The notes under the pieces: generated by a model | Database searches by the model: none | What the model saw: only the letters and a program-made list of their open reading frames with translations | What the model was told of the DNA's origin: nothing | Program-made: the position numbers and the translations under genes | Assembly: GCA_963730685.1 (NCBI GenBank) | Contig: CAVSSP010000001.1 | Location: 124,001 to 188,000, forward strand | DNA: 64,000 bases | Reading direction: 5' to 3' | From: Bog-756 sp963730685 | Lineage (GTDB): Bacteria > Actinomycetota > Acidimicrobiia > Acidimicrobiales > RAAP-2 | Shown here: positions 49,231 to 58,624 of the stretch, piece after piece | Layout of the letters: every line of letters starts with the position of its first letter | Numbering within the stretch: the stretch's first letter is position 1

Positions 49231-49749
49231 TCAGGTGGTCCCCTCCGGTCCCGGGTCGGCGCACAGTACGGACACCCGATCGCCCAGCGTCAGGTTCAGA
49301 TGGGTGAGCGCGCGTCCCAGTGTGCGGCGCTCGCGCTCGCTCCACCCCTCGAACAGGTCGTCCAGCACGCGGCGGCGCTCTCGACCGACGTCACCCATCA
49401 CCTGCCGCCCCACCTCGGTGATGGCCAGGTCCGACGAGCGGCCGTCCCCGGGGTTGGGCCGCCGCTCCACGAAGCCACCCGCCACCAGGGCGGTGACCTG
49501 TCGGGTGATGGTGGAGGCGTCGAGGTGCAGGGCGGTGGCGAGCTTGTGCGTCGGCACCGGTCCGAGCCGGTCGAGCGTCCGCAACGCCAGATAGCCGGCG
49601 CGGTCCACCCGGTCGTAGAGCGCGCTCTTGCGGCCCAGGGTCTCGAGGATGCGGACCAGGGTGAGGAGCTCCATCTCGACGACGCCGATGGGATCATCAC
49701 CGTCCTGGCCGCCGATCGGCGTCGGCGCCCCCACCGGTAAGCTCTGCAT
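49231..49749 (-). CDS. MarR-family transcriptional regulator
   Basis: Regulator of 172 residues from ATG 49749. SALYDRVDRAGYLALRTLDR, LGPVPTHKLATALHLDASTI, TRQVTALVAGGFVERRPNPG form the winged helix with the wing DGRSSDLAITEVG; a C-terminal helix ends the dimer interface. It is divergent from the DHA2 exporter with a 132-base gap and is therefore its probable repressor. A reading frame of 778 codons that runs through it from 51567 is only the antisense of the exporter. Confidence 0.88.
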   Translation of the reverse strand: MQSLPVGAPTPIGGQDGDDPIGVVEMELLTLVRILETLGRKSALYDRVDRAGYLALRTLDRLGPVPTHKLATALHLDASTITRQVTALVAGGFVERRPNPGDGRSSDLAITEVGRQVMGDVGRERRRVLDDLFEGWSERERRTLGRALTHLNLTLGDRVSVLCADPGPEGTT

Positions 49750-49881
49750 AAGAAGCTGTATCGTACACGGAAATGGCAGTCGCCGGCCCGGGTGGCGGGG
49801 ATCCGGGAGGCGGGCGGGGAGCCGGTTGCGACCGGTACTGCCCGACGGATCACGGCACGTGCGCTGACGGAGGATCACTGG

Positions 49882-51657
49882 ATGACGACACTGGCCAGCC
49901 AGGCCGAGCCCCCCGACGACCGCTACAAGTGGATCGCGCTGTCGAACACCACGCTCGGCATCTTGATGGTGACCATCAACACGTCGATCCTGCTGATCTC
50001 GTTGCCGGCCATCTTCCGCGGCATCGACCTGCAGCCCCTGGCACCGGGTAACACGTCCTACTTCCTCTGGATCCTGATGGGCTTCCTGCTGGTCACCGCG
50101 GTCCTGGTGGTGAGCTTCGGCCGGGTGGGCGACATGTACGGCCGGGTCCGCATGTACAACCTCGGGTTCGCCGTCTTCACCGTGTTCTCGATCCTGTTGT
50201 CCGTCACCTGGATGACCGGCACCGACGGTGCCCTGTGGATCATCGTGATGCGAGTCGGTCAGGGCGTCGGCGGTGCCTTCCTCTTCGCCAATTCCAGCGC
50301 CATCATCACCGATGCCTTCCCCGAGAACGAACGGGGCAAGGCCATGGGGATCAACGGCGTCGCCCTCGTCACCGGATCGTTCCTCGGTCTCATCCTCGGC
50401 GGCCTGCTCGCCCCCATCGAGTGGCGGCTGGTGTTCTTGGTGTCGGTCCCGTTCGGACTGTTCGGGACGGTGTGGGCCTACCTCAAGCTCAAGGACAACG
50501 GGGTCCGGATCGAGAGCAAGATCGACTGGATCGGCAACATCACCTTCGCCATCGGTCTGGTCGCCCTGCTGGTCGGCATCGTGTACGGCATCCAGCCCTA
50601 TGGTGGCCACACGATGGGCTGGACCAGCCCGTTCGTGCTGGGTGCGGTCGTCGGTGGGGTGGTGCTGCTGGTGGCCTTCGTCTTCATCGAGCTCAGGGTA
50701 GAGAACCCGATGTTCCAGCTCCACCTGTTCAGGATCAGGGCCTACACCGCCGGGGTGTTCGCGTCGTTCCTGTCGGCCATGGGCCGTGGGGGCCTGCAGT
50801 TCATGCTGATCATCTGGCTCCAGGGCATCTGGCTGCCCCAGCACGGCTACGACTACTCCCAGACACCGCTGTGGGCCGGGATCTACATGATCCCGCTCAC
50901 GGTGGGCTTCCTCGTCTCGGGACCGTTCTCCGGCATCATCGCCGACCGGCACGGAGCTCGGGGGATCGCCACCATCGGACTGGTCGGCGCAGGCATCTGC
51001 TACCTGCTGCTCGAGACCCTGCCCATGGACTTCTCGTATCTCCCGTTCGCCGCCATCGTGCTCTTCTTCTCGCTGTTCTCGGGGATGTTCTTCTCCCCGA
51101 ACCAGATGGCCGTCATGAACAGCCTTCCGCCGAACCAGCGGGGTGCCGGGGCCGGTATGAACGCGACCTTCATGAACTCGGCCCAGGTCCTGTCGATCGG
51201 GGTCTTCTTCTCGATCGTGACCCTGGGGCTGGCGGCGTCCCTGCCCGGTGACCTCTACCACGGGCTGCTTGCCCAGGGCGTGCCGGTGGCCCAGGCCCAG
51301 AAGCTCTCCCACCTGCCCCCGATCGGCAGCCTGTTCGCCGCCTTCCTCGGCTTCAACCCGATCCAGACCGAGGTTCCCCATCAGGTGCTGGTGAACCTGG
51401 GGCACGCCCGGGCCTCCTACCTGACCGGGAGGAGCTTCTTCCCCAAGCTGATCTCCCCGTCGTTCGAGGACGGCCTGCACCTGGCCTTCGACTTTGCCGC
51501 CGCCACCAGCTTCATCGCCGCGCTGGCCTCGTGGCTGCGGGGCGGCAAGTACGTCCACTCCGACCACACGCTCACCGACGAGGTGGGCGAGGGACTGCTC
51601 GAAGCCGGCGATCTCGCCTCTGCGGAGGTGGGCGCCGGCGTCATGGTCGACGGCTGA
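49882..51657 (+). CDS. DHA2-family MFS transporter (EmrB/QacA-like, 14 helices)
   Basis: Drug/proton antiporter of 591 residues. ATG 49882 follows GGAGG by eight bases. Helix 1 LGILMVTINTSILLISLPAI carries the family pattern near the substrate path; the loop motif GRVGDMYGRVRMYNLGFAVF (motif A) and RVGQGVGGAFLFANSSAIIT, EWRLVFLVSVPFGLFGTVWA (motif C region) follow. Fourteen hydrophobic segments can be counted. Residues 540-590 are a hydrophilic tail. Regulated probably by the divergent MarR protein. Substrate unknown. Confidence 0.92.
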   Translation: MTTLASQAEPPDDRYKWIALSNTTLGILMVTINTSILLISLPAIFRGIDLQPLAPGNTSYFLWILMGFLLVTAVLVVSFGRVGDMYGRVRMYNLGFAVFTVFSILLSVTWMTGTDGALWIIVMRVGQGVGGAFLFANSSAIITDAFPENERGKAMGINGVALVTGSFLGLILGGLLAPIEWRLVFLVSVPFGLFGTVWAYLKLKDNGVRIESKIDWIGNITFAIGLVALLVGIVYGIQPYGGHTMGWTSPFVLGAVVGGVVLLVAFVFIELRVENPMFQLHLFRIRAYTAGVFASFLSAMGRGGLQFMLIIWLQGIWLPQHGYDYSQTPLWAGIYMIPLTVGFLVSGPFSGIIADRHGARGIATIGLVGAGICYLLLETLPMDFSYLPFAAIVLFFSLFSGMFFSPNQMAVMNSLPPNQRGAGAGMNATFMNSAQVLSIGVFFSIVTLGLAASLPGDLYHGLLAQGVPVAQAQKLSHLPPIGSLFAAFLGFNPIQTEVPHQVLVNLGHARASYLTGRSFFPKLISPSFEDGLHLAFDFAAATSFIAALASWLRGGKYVHSDHTLTDEVGEGLLEAGDLASAEVGAGVMVDG

Positions 51658-51691
51658 CGTGGTGTAACGAGCCTCCCGGGACGGGGGCCGG

Positions 51692-52645
51692 TCACCGGGC
51701 CGAGGAGCCCGAGCCGGCGTCGCGCCGACGGGGCTCTGAGTGGTCCCAGTCGGCCAGGAGGGTCCGAAGCGCCGTGAGCAGGAGCAACGGCTGGTCGAGC
51801 ATGGCGTGGTGTCCCGCCTCGGGAATCTCGATGACCGGCGTGACGCGTCCGAGCGCCTCGTACATGAAGCGACCGATGTCAGCGGTGACGAGCCCGTGCT
51901 CGGACCGCAGCAGCGCGAACCGGCATCGCACCTGCGACAGATACGGGAAGGCCACCCCTCGCATGCTGCCGCCGAACTGTTCGAAGACCCGGGGATCGAA
52001 TTTCCACTGCCACCCCCCAGCCACCGGTCGGAGGGACCGGTGCGCCACGTGGTCCATCACGTAGGGCAGATAGTGCTCCTGGGCCGGAATGGTCCGGAAG
52101 TGACGGATGGCGTCGTCGACGCCGGAGTAGGTGCGGGGATGCCCGAACGCCTCGCGTAGTTTGTACGCCTCGATCTCCGGGTCGGGCTCCGTCACCGGTG
52201 AGTCGCACACGATGGCGCCGCTCAGCCGGTCCGGATGCCGTGCAGCGGTGGCGATCGTCACGAATCCGCCCATGGAGTGTCCGACGACCACCGGCGGCCC
52301 GGCGATCCCGCCGGCCTCGGATGCCGCCACCACCTCGTCGGTCCACTGCTCGAGGGAGTACCGGGCCCGGGTCCCGCTGTCTCCGTGGCCGGACAGGTCG
52401 AGCGACACGACCCGGAAGTCCTGGCTGAACAGCGCGGCCACATGCGTCCACCAGTGGGCATGGGCGGCACCGCCGTGGACGAACACCAGGCCTCTGGTGC
52501 CCGGTGCCCCCGATGCCATGGCATGGATGCTGCATCCGTCGACGGGCACTTCGAGGTCGGTACGCGGCACGGCCAGCGCCCGCAGGAACCACGGGGGCGC
52601 CTCGGGCAGGGGGCGGTACTCCATGCCCGGGGTGTCGGTGTCCAC
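51692..52645 (-). CDS. Alpha/beta-hydrolase
   Basis: Hydrolase of 317 residues: LVFVHGGAAHAHWWTHVAAL (oxyanion hole), VVSLDLSGHGDSG, nucleophile VVVGHSMGGFVTIATAARHP near residue 125, base IPEAGHHAMLDQPLLLL near 280. The GHGDS and GHSMGG forms occur in epoxide hydrolase- and C-C hydrolase-like enzymes; substrate unknown. It lies convergent with the MFS gene and divergent from the MDR oxidoreductase at 52731, with 85 bases between. Confidence 0.9.
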   Translation of the reverse strand: MDTDTPGMEYRPLPEAPPWFLRALAVPRTDLEVPVDGCSIHAMASGAPGTRGLVFVHGGAAHAHWWTHVAALFSQDFRVVSLDLSGHGDSGTRARYSLEQWTDEVVAASEAGGIAGPPVVVGHSMGGFVTIATAARHPDRLSGAIVCDSPVTEPDPEIEAYKLREAFGHPRTYSGVDDAIRHFRTIPAQEHYLPYVMDHVAHRSLRPVAGGWQWKFDPRVFEQFGGSMRGVAFPYLSQVRCRFALLRSEHGLVTADIGRFMYEALGRVTPVIEIPEAGHHAMLDQPLLLLTALRTLLADWDHSEPRRRDAGSGSSAR

Positions 52646-52730
52646 GGTCTAGATCAGATCACACGGCAGGCGGACCCCGGGCCCCGGGGTCGCCGGAGCG
52701 GCGGGGCCGGCGCCGGGCGAGTCTGATTGA

Positions 52731-53747
52731 ATGCACCCTGTGACCAATACCTTCCGCCGGGCCCTGCTCGCCGCCCGACCCGTGGGGCTGGCCGACGCCA
52801 CGACCGTGCAGTTCGACGATACGGCCCCGGTGCCCGATCCCGCCGACGGTCAGGCGCTGATCAGGGTCCGCTACCTGTCCATCGACCCGACCATCCGCAC
52901 CTGGATGGACGACGCTCCGGGCTACCTGCCACCCATCGACATCGGTGAGGTGGTGCGTGGCGGTGGGATCGGCGAGGTGGTATCGAGTCGCAGCGATCGC
53001 TACCGGCCGGGAGATCTGGTGTTCGGGATGACCGGTTGGCAGGAGTATGCGCTGGCCGACGAGGGGGCGGCGACGATGACCACGCTCCCGGTGGGGGTCG
53101 ATCCGGCGCTGGCCCTCAGCGTCTTCGGCGTCACCGGGCTCACCGCCTACTTCGGCCTGTTCGACATCGGCGCTCCCCAGCCGGGCGACACCGTGGTGGT
53201 CTCCGGCGCCGCCGGGGCCACCGGCTCGGTCGTCGGGCAGCTCGCCCGGATCGCCGGTGCCACCACCGTGGTCGGCATTGCCGGATCCGCCGAGAAGTGC
53301 GCGTGGCTCACCGGGGAACTCGGATTCGACCACGCCATCGACTACCGCGACGAGGACGTCGGCCGGCGCGTCCGGGAGCTGTGCCCGGGTGGCATCGACG
53401 TCTTCTTCGACAATGTCGGAGGGGAGATCCTCGACGCCTGCCTGGCCAATCTGGCCATGAAGGCGCGCGTCGTGCTGTGCGGTGCGATCTCCCAGTACAA
53501 CGAGGACCGGCCGACGGGACCCCGCAACTACCTCACCCTCATCACCAAGCGGGCCCGGATGGAGGGCTTCCTCATCCTCGACTATCTGGACCGGTTTCCC
53601 GAGGCCCAGGCGGCGATGGCCGGATGGGTGGCGGAGGGGGCCATCAAGCACCGAGAGCAGGTGGTCGACGGCCTCGAGCACGCGGTGGACGCGCTCAATC
53701 TCCTGTTCAGCGGTGGGAACACGGGGAAAGTGGTCGTCCGGGTCTGA
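52731..53747 (+). CDS. Zinc-independent MDR NADP-dependent oxidoreductase (PTGR/CurA-like)
   Basis: Medium-chain reductase of 338 residues. VRYLSIDPTIRTWMDDAPGY is typical of the leukotriene B4 dehydrogenase/CurA group; no zinc-binding Cys/His set is present. TGLTAYFGLFDIGAPQPGDT precedes the nucleotide fold VVVSGAAGATGSVVGQLARI, then GIAGSAEKCAWLTGELGFDH, IDVFFDNVGGEILDACLANL, CGAISQYNEDRPTGPRNYLT. These enzymes reduce alpha,beta-enones with NADPH. Alternative start GTG 52740. Confidence 0.92.
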   Translation: MHPVTNTFRRALLAARPVGLADATTVQFDDTAPVPDPADGQALIRVRYLSIDPTIRTWMDDAPGYLPPIDIGEVVRGGGIGEVVSSRSDRYRPGDLVFGMTGWQEYALADEGAATMTTLPVGVDPALALSVFGVTGLTAYFGLFDIGAPQPGDTVVVSGAAGATGSVVGQLARIAGATTVVGIAGSAEKCAWLTGELGFDHAIDYRDEDVGRRVRELCPGGIDVFFDNVGGEILDACLANLAMKARVVLCGAISQYNEDRPTGPRNYLTLITKRARMEGFLILDYLDRFPEAQAAMAGWVAEGAIKHREQVVDGLEHAVDALNLLFSGGNTGKVVVRV

Positions 53748-53760
53748 TTCGGTCGGACCA

Positions 53761-53880
53761 GGGCTGACCAGTTCCGCCCCGGGCTGACCAGTTCCGCCCC
53801 GGGCTGACCAGTTCCGCCCCGGGCTGACCAGTTCCGCCCCGGGCTGACCAGTTCCGCCCCGGGCTGACCAGTTCCGCTCC
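53761..53880. repeat. Tandem repeat, 6 x 20 bp
   Basis: Six copies of CGGGCTGACCAGTTCCGCCC head to tail; the first begins AGGG and the last ends GCTC. Each unit can fold through GGGC and GCCC. It lies between the 3' ends of the MDR gene (+) and the enoyl-CoA hydratase gene (-), so it may act as a bidirectional terminator, and copy number is likely to vary between strains. Confidence 0.95.
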
Positions 53881-53911
53881 GATCAGCCGGTCAGCCGTCC
53901 GTGTCAGCCGG

Positions 53912-54685
53912 TCAGCCGCCCGTGAACACCGCCGCCCGCTTCTCCATGAACGCGGCCGCTCCCTCACGTGCGTCCTCGCTGGTGAACACGGCCCTGGATT
54001 CGTCGGGGGTGGCCATCCCGGCGCCGGTCGTGCCGGTGACGGCTGCCCGCATCAGCCGCTTGGTGAGTCGGACGGCCAAGGGCCCGTTGGCCGCCACCTC
54101 GTCGGCGAGGGCGATGGCGGCCGCCCGCAGGTCGGCGGCGGGGACCACGTGGTTGACCAGGCCGGCCCGCCCGGCCTCGTCGGCACCGATGAGCCGCCCG
54201 GTCAGTCCCATCTCGAGGGCCAGGGCCTGGGGGATGCGCGTGGCCAGCAGCGTCCCGCCGCCGGCGGCGAACAGCCCTCGCTTGACTTCGGGCAGGCCGA
54301 AGCGGGCATGCTCGGCGGCCACGACCAGGTCGCAGGCCATGACCAGTTCGAGCCCACCACCGACGGCGGCGCCGTTGACGGCGGCGACCAGTGGCTTGGG
54401 ATAGGTACCGTCCATGAACGCCGCCAGGGCCCGGGCGCCGGGCCGGTCTTCGCCGCCGAGCCCCTGATCGTTCCAGTCGCCCATGGCGCTGAGGTCCATC
54501 CCGGCACAGAAGACCCGGTCGCCGGCCCCTGTCACGACGACCGCCCGGGCGTCGGCGTCGTCGAGGATCTCTTGGAGGGCCCGCCCCAACTCGTCCATGA
54601 GGGGCGGGTTGAGGGAGTTCGCAGCCTCGGGCCGGTTGAACGTGACGACCTCGGTGTTCCCGAGTCGTTCGCGGAGTATGAGCAT
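53912..54685 (-). CDS. Enoyl-CoA hydratase/isomerase (crotonase) family protein
   Basis: Crotonase of 257 residues acting on acyl-CoA. VVTGAGDRVFCAGMDLSAMG gives the first oxyanion-hole region, PLVAAVNGAAVGGGLELVMA the second with the first catalytic-type Glu, and ARFGLPEVKRGLFAAGGGTL the second Glu, so both acid residues of hydratases are present. AGGAGA lies seven bases before ATG 54685. It diverges from the P450 gene at 54803. Confidence 0.92.
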   Translation of the reverse strand: MLILRERLGNTEVVTFNRPEAANSLNPPLMDELGRALQEILDDADARAVVVTGAGDRVFCAGMDLSAMGDWNDQGLGGEDRPGARALAAFMDGTYPKPLVAAVNGAAVGGGLELVMACDLVVAAEHARFGLPEVKRGLFAAGGGTLLATRIPQALALEMGLTGRLIGADEAGRAGLVNHVVPAADLRAAAIALADEVAANGPLAVRLTKRLMRAAVTGTTGAGMATPDESRAVFTSEDAREGAAAFMEKRAAVFTGG

Positions 54686-54802
54686 GGGGAGATTCTCCTT
54701 GTGTGGTGGTCAGGGCACCGGTCTGCGGTGGTCCTGCGTTCGCCCCCACATGGTCGCTGTGCCAGTATGAGAACGACCATTTCCGTGCCGACAGGAGCGT
54801 AC

Positions 54803-56011
54803 ATGGAGGACAATGCGGCTGAGGCCGACGGGAGCCTGCTCTCGTTGATGGACGAGAAGACGGCGGCCAACCCCCAGCCCATGTTCAAGATGTTGCGGGA
54901 CACCATGCCGGTACTGGCAGTCGACGGGGTTGGCGTGGTCGTGGCGTGCAAGGCGCAGGCCGACGATGTCTTCCGGCATCCGGAGATCTTCTCCTCGAAC
55001 GCGGATGCCGTCGATCTGAAGAACCTCCGTCCCCTGATCCCCCTCCAGATCGACCCACCCGACCACAAGAAGTTCCGCAAGCTCCTCGACCCCATCTTCG
55101 CCCCGCGTCAGATGGCGCTGATCGAGGAGTCGGTGACCCGGACGGTCAACGAGCTGATCGACCGGTTCATCGACCGGGGAGAGGTCGATTTCGCCCGTGA
55201 GTTCTCGGTGCCGTTCCCGTCCCGGGTCTTCCTCGACCTGCTCGGCCTGTCCTTCGACGAACTGCCCCGGTTCCTGGCCATGAAGGATGGGATCATCCGC
55301 CCCCACCTGGTGGTCGGCGTGGAGTTCGAGAGCGAGGCGGCCCAAGCGCACCAGCAGGACACAGCCGACTCCATCTATGCCTACTTCAACGAGATCCTCG
55401 ACCAGCGTGAGTTGCAGCGTCAGGACGACATCCTGAGCCGCTTCCTAGACGCAGAGGTCGAAGGTCACAAACTGACACGCGAGGACATCCTCGACATCTG
55501 CTTCCTCTTTCTCATCGCCGGGCTCGACACGGTCACCGCCACGCTCGACTGCATCTTCGGGTACCTGGTGCAGCACCCCGAGCAGCGCGAGAGGATCGTC
55601 GACGACCCCACCGTCATCCCCGGGGCCATCGAGGAGCTCCTCCGTTGGGAGACCCCGGTCCAGGTGGTGGCACGCGTGGCCATGGAGGACACCGAAGTCG
55701 CCGGTTGTCCGGTCCGGAAGGGGGACAACGTCATGGTCATCCTCGGGTCGGTCAACACCGACGAGGCCGACCTCCCCGACGCCCATGACGTGCGCTTCGA
55801 TCGCGACGTCAATCGGCACTCGGCCTTCGGTGCCGGGGTCCACCGGTGCCTCGGGTCCCATCTGGCCCGCCTGGAGCTGCGGGTGGCGATGCGGGAGTGG
55901 CACCGACGGATCCCCGAATACTCGGTGGTGGAGGGACACACCCTGGTGTACACCCCGGCGATCCGGTCGATCGACCATTTCCCCATGGTGTTCACGGCGG
56001 CAGCCTCCTGA
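54803..56011 (+). CDS. Cytochrome P450
   Basis: Soluble bacterial P450 monooxygenase of 402 residues. ATG 54803 is chosen for AGGAG five bases upstream; a longer frame runs through the divergent crotonase gene and is not real. I helix LFLIAGLDTVTATLDCIFGY with the G-x-D-T oxygen-activation motif; K helix AIEELLRWETPVQVVARVAM with E-x-x-R; heme loop SAFGAGVHRCLGSHLARLEL with the Cys near residue 349. Early GIIRPHLVVGVEFES and the IDPPDHKKFRKLLDPIF helix C region match sterol/terpene/lipid-type actinobacterial CYPs. No ferredoxin is adjacent. Confidence 0.95.
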   Translation: MEDNAAEADGSLLSLMDEKTAANPQPMFKMLRDTMPVLAVDGVGVVVACKAQADDVFRHPEIFSSNADAVDLKNLRPLIPLQIDPPDHKKFRKLLDPIFAPRQMALIEESVTRTVNELIDRFIDRGEVDFAREFSVPFPSRVFLDLLGLSFDELPRFLAMKDGIIRPHLVVGVEFESEAAQAHQQDTADSIYAYFNEILDQRELQRQDDILSRFLDAEVEGHKLTREDILDICFLFLIAGLDTVTATLDCIFGYLVQHPEQRERIVDDPTVIPGAIEELLRWETPVQVVARVAMEDTEVAGCPVRKGDNVMVILGSVNTDEADLPDAHDVRFDRDVNRHSAFGAGVHRCLGSHLARLELRVAMREWHRRIPEYSVVEGHTLVYTPAIRSIDHFPMVFTAAAS

Positions 56012-56026
56012 GCGCTGGGGAAGATC

Positions 56027-56062
<36 letters not shown>

Positions 56063-56150
56063 AGAGCCTGGGCGACGCCGACGTCGTCATCTCGCTTCTC
56101 GAACGCCATGCCGATCGGTGCAGAATCGCCACGACTGAGTCATCGTCATC

Positions 56151-56200
56151 GTCATCTACAACTACAGAGTCATCTACAACTACAGAGTCATCTACAAAAG
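56151..56200. repeat. 18-bp tandem repeat upstream of the SDR gene
   Basis: GTCATCTACAACTACAGA at 56151-56168 and 56169-56186, then a partial copy GTCATCTACAA to 56200, preceded by ATCGTC trinucleotide-doublets. It ends 13 bases before the SDR start codon, so changes in copy number would alter the 5' untranslated region. Confidence 0.9.
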
Positions 56201-56212
56201 GCAGGAGGCACC

Positions 56213-56977
56213 ATGGATTGGAGTCAGCGGTCGGCCATCGTCACCGGTGGGGCGGGTGGTCTCGGAGCGGCAACCGTACGCCGGCTGACCGCCCTGGGGA
56301 TGCAGGTCGTGGTGTTCGACCGTGCCCTCGACGCCGGCGAGCAGTTGGTGAAGGAGCTCGGGTCGGGTCGGGCGGTGGGGGGCGATATCAACGACGACGC
56401 CGACGTCACGGCCGCCATCGACGCGGCCTCGGACCTGGCCCCGCTGGCGGTGGTGGTCAACGTGGCCGGGGGCGGGATGGGCGGTCGGACGCTGTCCCGC
56501 GACAACGTACCGATGGCGATGGACGCCTTCCGGTCGACCATCGAGCTCAACACCCTTGGCACCTTCAACGTGACCCGTCTCTGTGTCGCCAGGATTGCCG
56601 CCAACGAACCCGACGAACTGGGGCAGCGTGGCGTGGTGGTCAACACCGCCTCGATCGCGGGATACGAAGGCCAGACCGGTCAAGTGGCCTATGGGGCGTC
56701 CAAGGCTGCCATCCTCGGCATGAGTCTCCCGCTGGCCCGTGACCTGGCACCGGTCGGGATCCGGGTCTGCGCCATCGCTCCGGGCACCATGGGCACCCCG
56801 TTGATGCAGAGCGCCCCCGAGGAGCTCAAGGCCAAGTTGGTGGAGAACATCATCTTCCCCCGGCGGATGGGCGAGCCTGACGAGTTCGCCCAGCTGGTCG
56901 AGAGCATCGTGTCCAACCCGTACCTGAACGGCGAGAACATCAGGCTGGATGGGGCGCTGCGGTTCCCACCGAAGTAA
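56213..56977 (+). CDS. SDR resembling 3-hydroxyacyl-CoA dehydrogenase type 2 (HSD10-like)
   Basis: NAD-dependent SDR of 254 residues. AIVTGGAGGLGAATVRRLTA (TGGxxGLG), LAVVVNVAGGG, VVNTASIAGYEGQTGQVAYG and ASKAAILGMSLPLARDLAPV (Ser, Tyr-x3-Lys), IAPGTMGTPLM. The AGGASGLG/ASxAAYEGQxGQxAYxASK form is characteristic of HSD17B10-like acyl-CoA or steroid dehydrogenases. AGGAGG four bases upstream of ATG 56213 fixes the start. It fits with the neighbouring crotonase and CoA-transferases in fatty-acyl or side-chain breakdown. Confidence 0.92.
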   Translation: MDWSQRSAIVTGGAGGLGAATVRRLTALGMQVVVFDRALDAGEQLVKELGSGRAVGGDINDDADVTAAIDAASDLAPLAVVVNVAGGGMGGRTLSRDNVPMAMDAFRSTIELNTLGTFNVTRLCVARIAANEPDELGQRGVVVNTASIAGYEGQTGQVAYGASKAAILGMSLPLARDLAPVGIRVCAIAPGTMGTPLMQSAPEELKAKLVENIIFPRRMGEPDEFAQLVESIVSNPYLNGENIRLDGALRFPPK

Positions 56978-57055
56978 CCGACGACAGGGGAGGGGAGTGG
57001 CCCGCTTTTTCCTCGTCGAAGACGAACGTCACACCCCCCTGCTGAACTCTGGTCC

Positions 57056-58537
57056 ATGACATCGACGGTCGATGCGAAGCCAGTGGTGGACCCGGCGGGA
57101 GCCGGCATGGCCGGTGCCGGTGTTGCCCGTCCCGAGGGCGAGGACGCCGGAGTCAGCGTGGCCAGGTTCCTGTCCGCCGCCGCCACCGTCCTGCAGTTCG
57201 TGTCCGAATTCGACCCCGCCCGCTACGACGGCGTTGACGCCACCGCCCTGGTGTCTTCATTCACCCGGATCGAGCGGGTGGCGTCCATCGGCAAGTCCCT
57301 GGCCGGGGTCCGGGCCACCGAGTGCCGCCAGCCCGAGGCCGGAGGGCATCCCACCCCGGCCCACTGGCTGTCGGACATGACCGGTGACTCCTTGGGGGAC
57401 TCGACCGGGGTCCTGAAGCTCGGGGAGTCGTTGGCCGACCACCCCGCCATCGACGAGGCGGCCCGCAAGGGCAAGCTGTCCGGCAAGGCGGCCCGGCTGG
57501 TGGCCGACGCCGCCCGGGTCAACCCGGGCAGTGAGGACGAGCTGGTGGAGGCGGCCACCCACGAGACCTTCCACCAGCTGAAAGACCGCTGCCTGCGGGC
57601 CAAGGCCCAGGGCCGGTCGGCCGAGGATGCCGCCGCCCACCGCCGGCGCCTCCACGACCAGCGCCACTGTCGGACCTGGACCGACCAGGACGGGGCCTTC
57701 TGCCTCGATGCCCGGCTCACCCCCGATGCCGGTGCCTCCCTGCTGGCCTCCCTCAACGCCCGGACCGACGCGTTGTTCGAGGAGGCCCGGCGCGAGGGGC
57801 GCCACGAGTCCTCCGACGCCTACCGGGCCGACGCCCTGGTGGGCCTGGTCACCGGCCGGCGGGGCGGATCCCCGGTCCGGACCGGGGCCACCCCGCCGAG
57901 GGCCCCGGGCCCGGGCACCGGCCAGCCCGGGGACCCCGACCTCACCGAACTCACCGCACTCACCGGGGACGACAGCGACGACCCCGGAGGCAGCGACACC
58001 GGGGACAGCGATCCCGGACCGAGGGCCCAGGTCCTCCTCCGGGTCGACCTCGACGCCCTGCGCCGGGGATCGGTCGGACCCGGTGGGGTGTGCGAGATCC
58101 CCGGGGTGGGACCGGTCTCCGTCGAGTCGGCTCGGGAGCTGATGGGGGACGCCGTCACCCGGTTGGTCATCACCAACGGGGTGGACGTGACGACCGTGTG
58201 CCATCTGGGACGCTCCATCCCCAGTGCCCTGCGGACCGCCCTGGTGGAACGGGACCGGAGCTGTGTGATCCCCGGCTGTGACGTCACCCAGGGCCTCGAG
58301 ATCGACCACTGGGGCGTCGCCTTCGCCGAGGGGGGACCGGCCAGCCTCGAGAACACCGCCCGGCTCTGCGGCCACCACCACTACCTGCGCACCCATCAGG
58401 GGTTCACCCTCACCGGGGGACCGGGCAAATGGCGGTGGGCACCGCCGGCCCGGGGACGGCCACCCGATCCGGTCGAGGCCGACCCCGACCCCGACCCAAA
58501 TCCGCTCGAGACCAGGCTGTTCACCCTCGAGGACTGA
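57056..58537 (+). CDS. DUF222 / HNH endonuclease (13E12 repeat family)
   Basis: Protein of 493 residues typical of actinobacteria, where it occurs in many copies. N-terminal DUF222 helical region (LQFVSEFDPARYDGVDATAL, AHWLSDMTGDSLG, GKAARLVADAARVNPGSEDE, TWTDQDGAFCLDARLTPDAG), a Pro/Gly/Asp-rich linker, then HNH domain RDRSCVIPGCDVTQGLEIDH, WGVAFAEGGPASLENTARLC, GHHHYLRTHQGF with two CxxC-like pairs and the His-Asn-His set. Role unknown; proposed to be nuclease-related and mobile. It interrupts the catabolic genes on either side. Confidence 0.93.
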   Translation: MTSTVDAKPVVDPAGAGMAGAGVARPEGEDAGVSVARFLSAAATVLQFVSEFDPARYDGVDATALVSSFTRIERVASIGKSLAGVRATECRQPEAGGHPTPAHWLSDMTGDSLGDSTGVLKLGESLADHPAIDEAARKGKLSGKAARLVADAARVNPGSEDELVEAATHETFHQLKDRCLRAKAQGRSAEDAAAHRRRLHDQRHCRTWTDQDGAFCLDARLTPDAGASLLASLNARTDALFEEARREGRHESSDAYRADALVGLVTGRRGGSPVRTGATPPRAPGPGTGQPGDPDLTELTALTGDDSDDPGGSDTGDSDPGPRAQVLLRVDLDALRRGSVGPGGVCEIPGVGPVSVESARELMGDAVTRLVITNGVDVTTVCHLGRSIPSALRTALVERDRSCVIPGCDVTQGLEIDHWGVAFAEGGPASLENTARLCGHHHYLRTHQGFTLTGGPGKWRWAPPARGRPPDPVEADPDPDPNPLETRLFTLED

Positions 58538-58624
58538 CCCGAGGGCCGGACCGCCGCGGTTGCGGCCCGAATGAGCGCGGCCCGCATCGGGGCGCAGGGA
58601 CGCAGCCGGGCGATCTCATGTCCG

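Noticed and set aside
49231..51567. A 778-codon minus-strand reading frame
   Set aside because: Most of it is the antisense of the MFS exporter, with Asp/Glu/Gln/His-rich low-complexity content; only the last 172 codons, the MarR gene, are real.
53761..53880. CRISPR array
   Set aside because: The 20-bp units are directly joined with no spacers, and no cas gene is near.
54149..54802. N-terminal extension of the P450 frame
   Set aside because: It overlaps the divergent crotonase gene; the ribosome site before 54803 and the family start fit the shorter protein.
57257..58396. A 379-codon minus-strand frame
   Set aside because: Antisense of the DUF222/HNH gene in very GC-rich DNA, Gly/Pro/Asp-rich without motifs.
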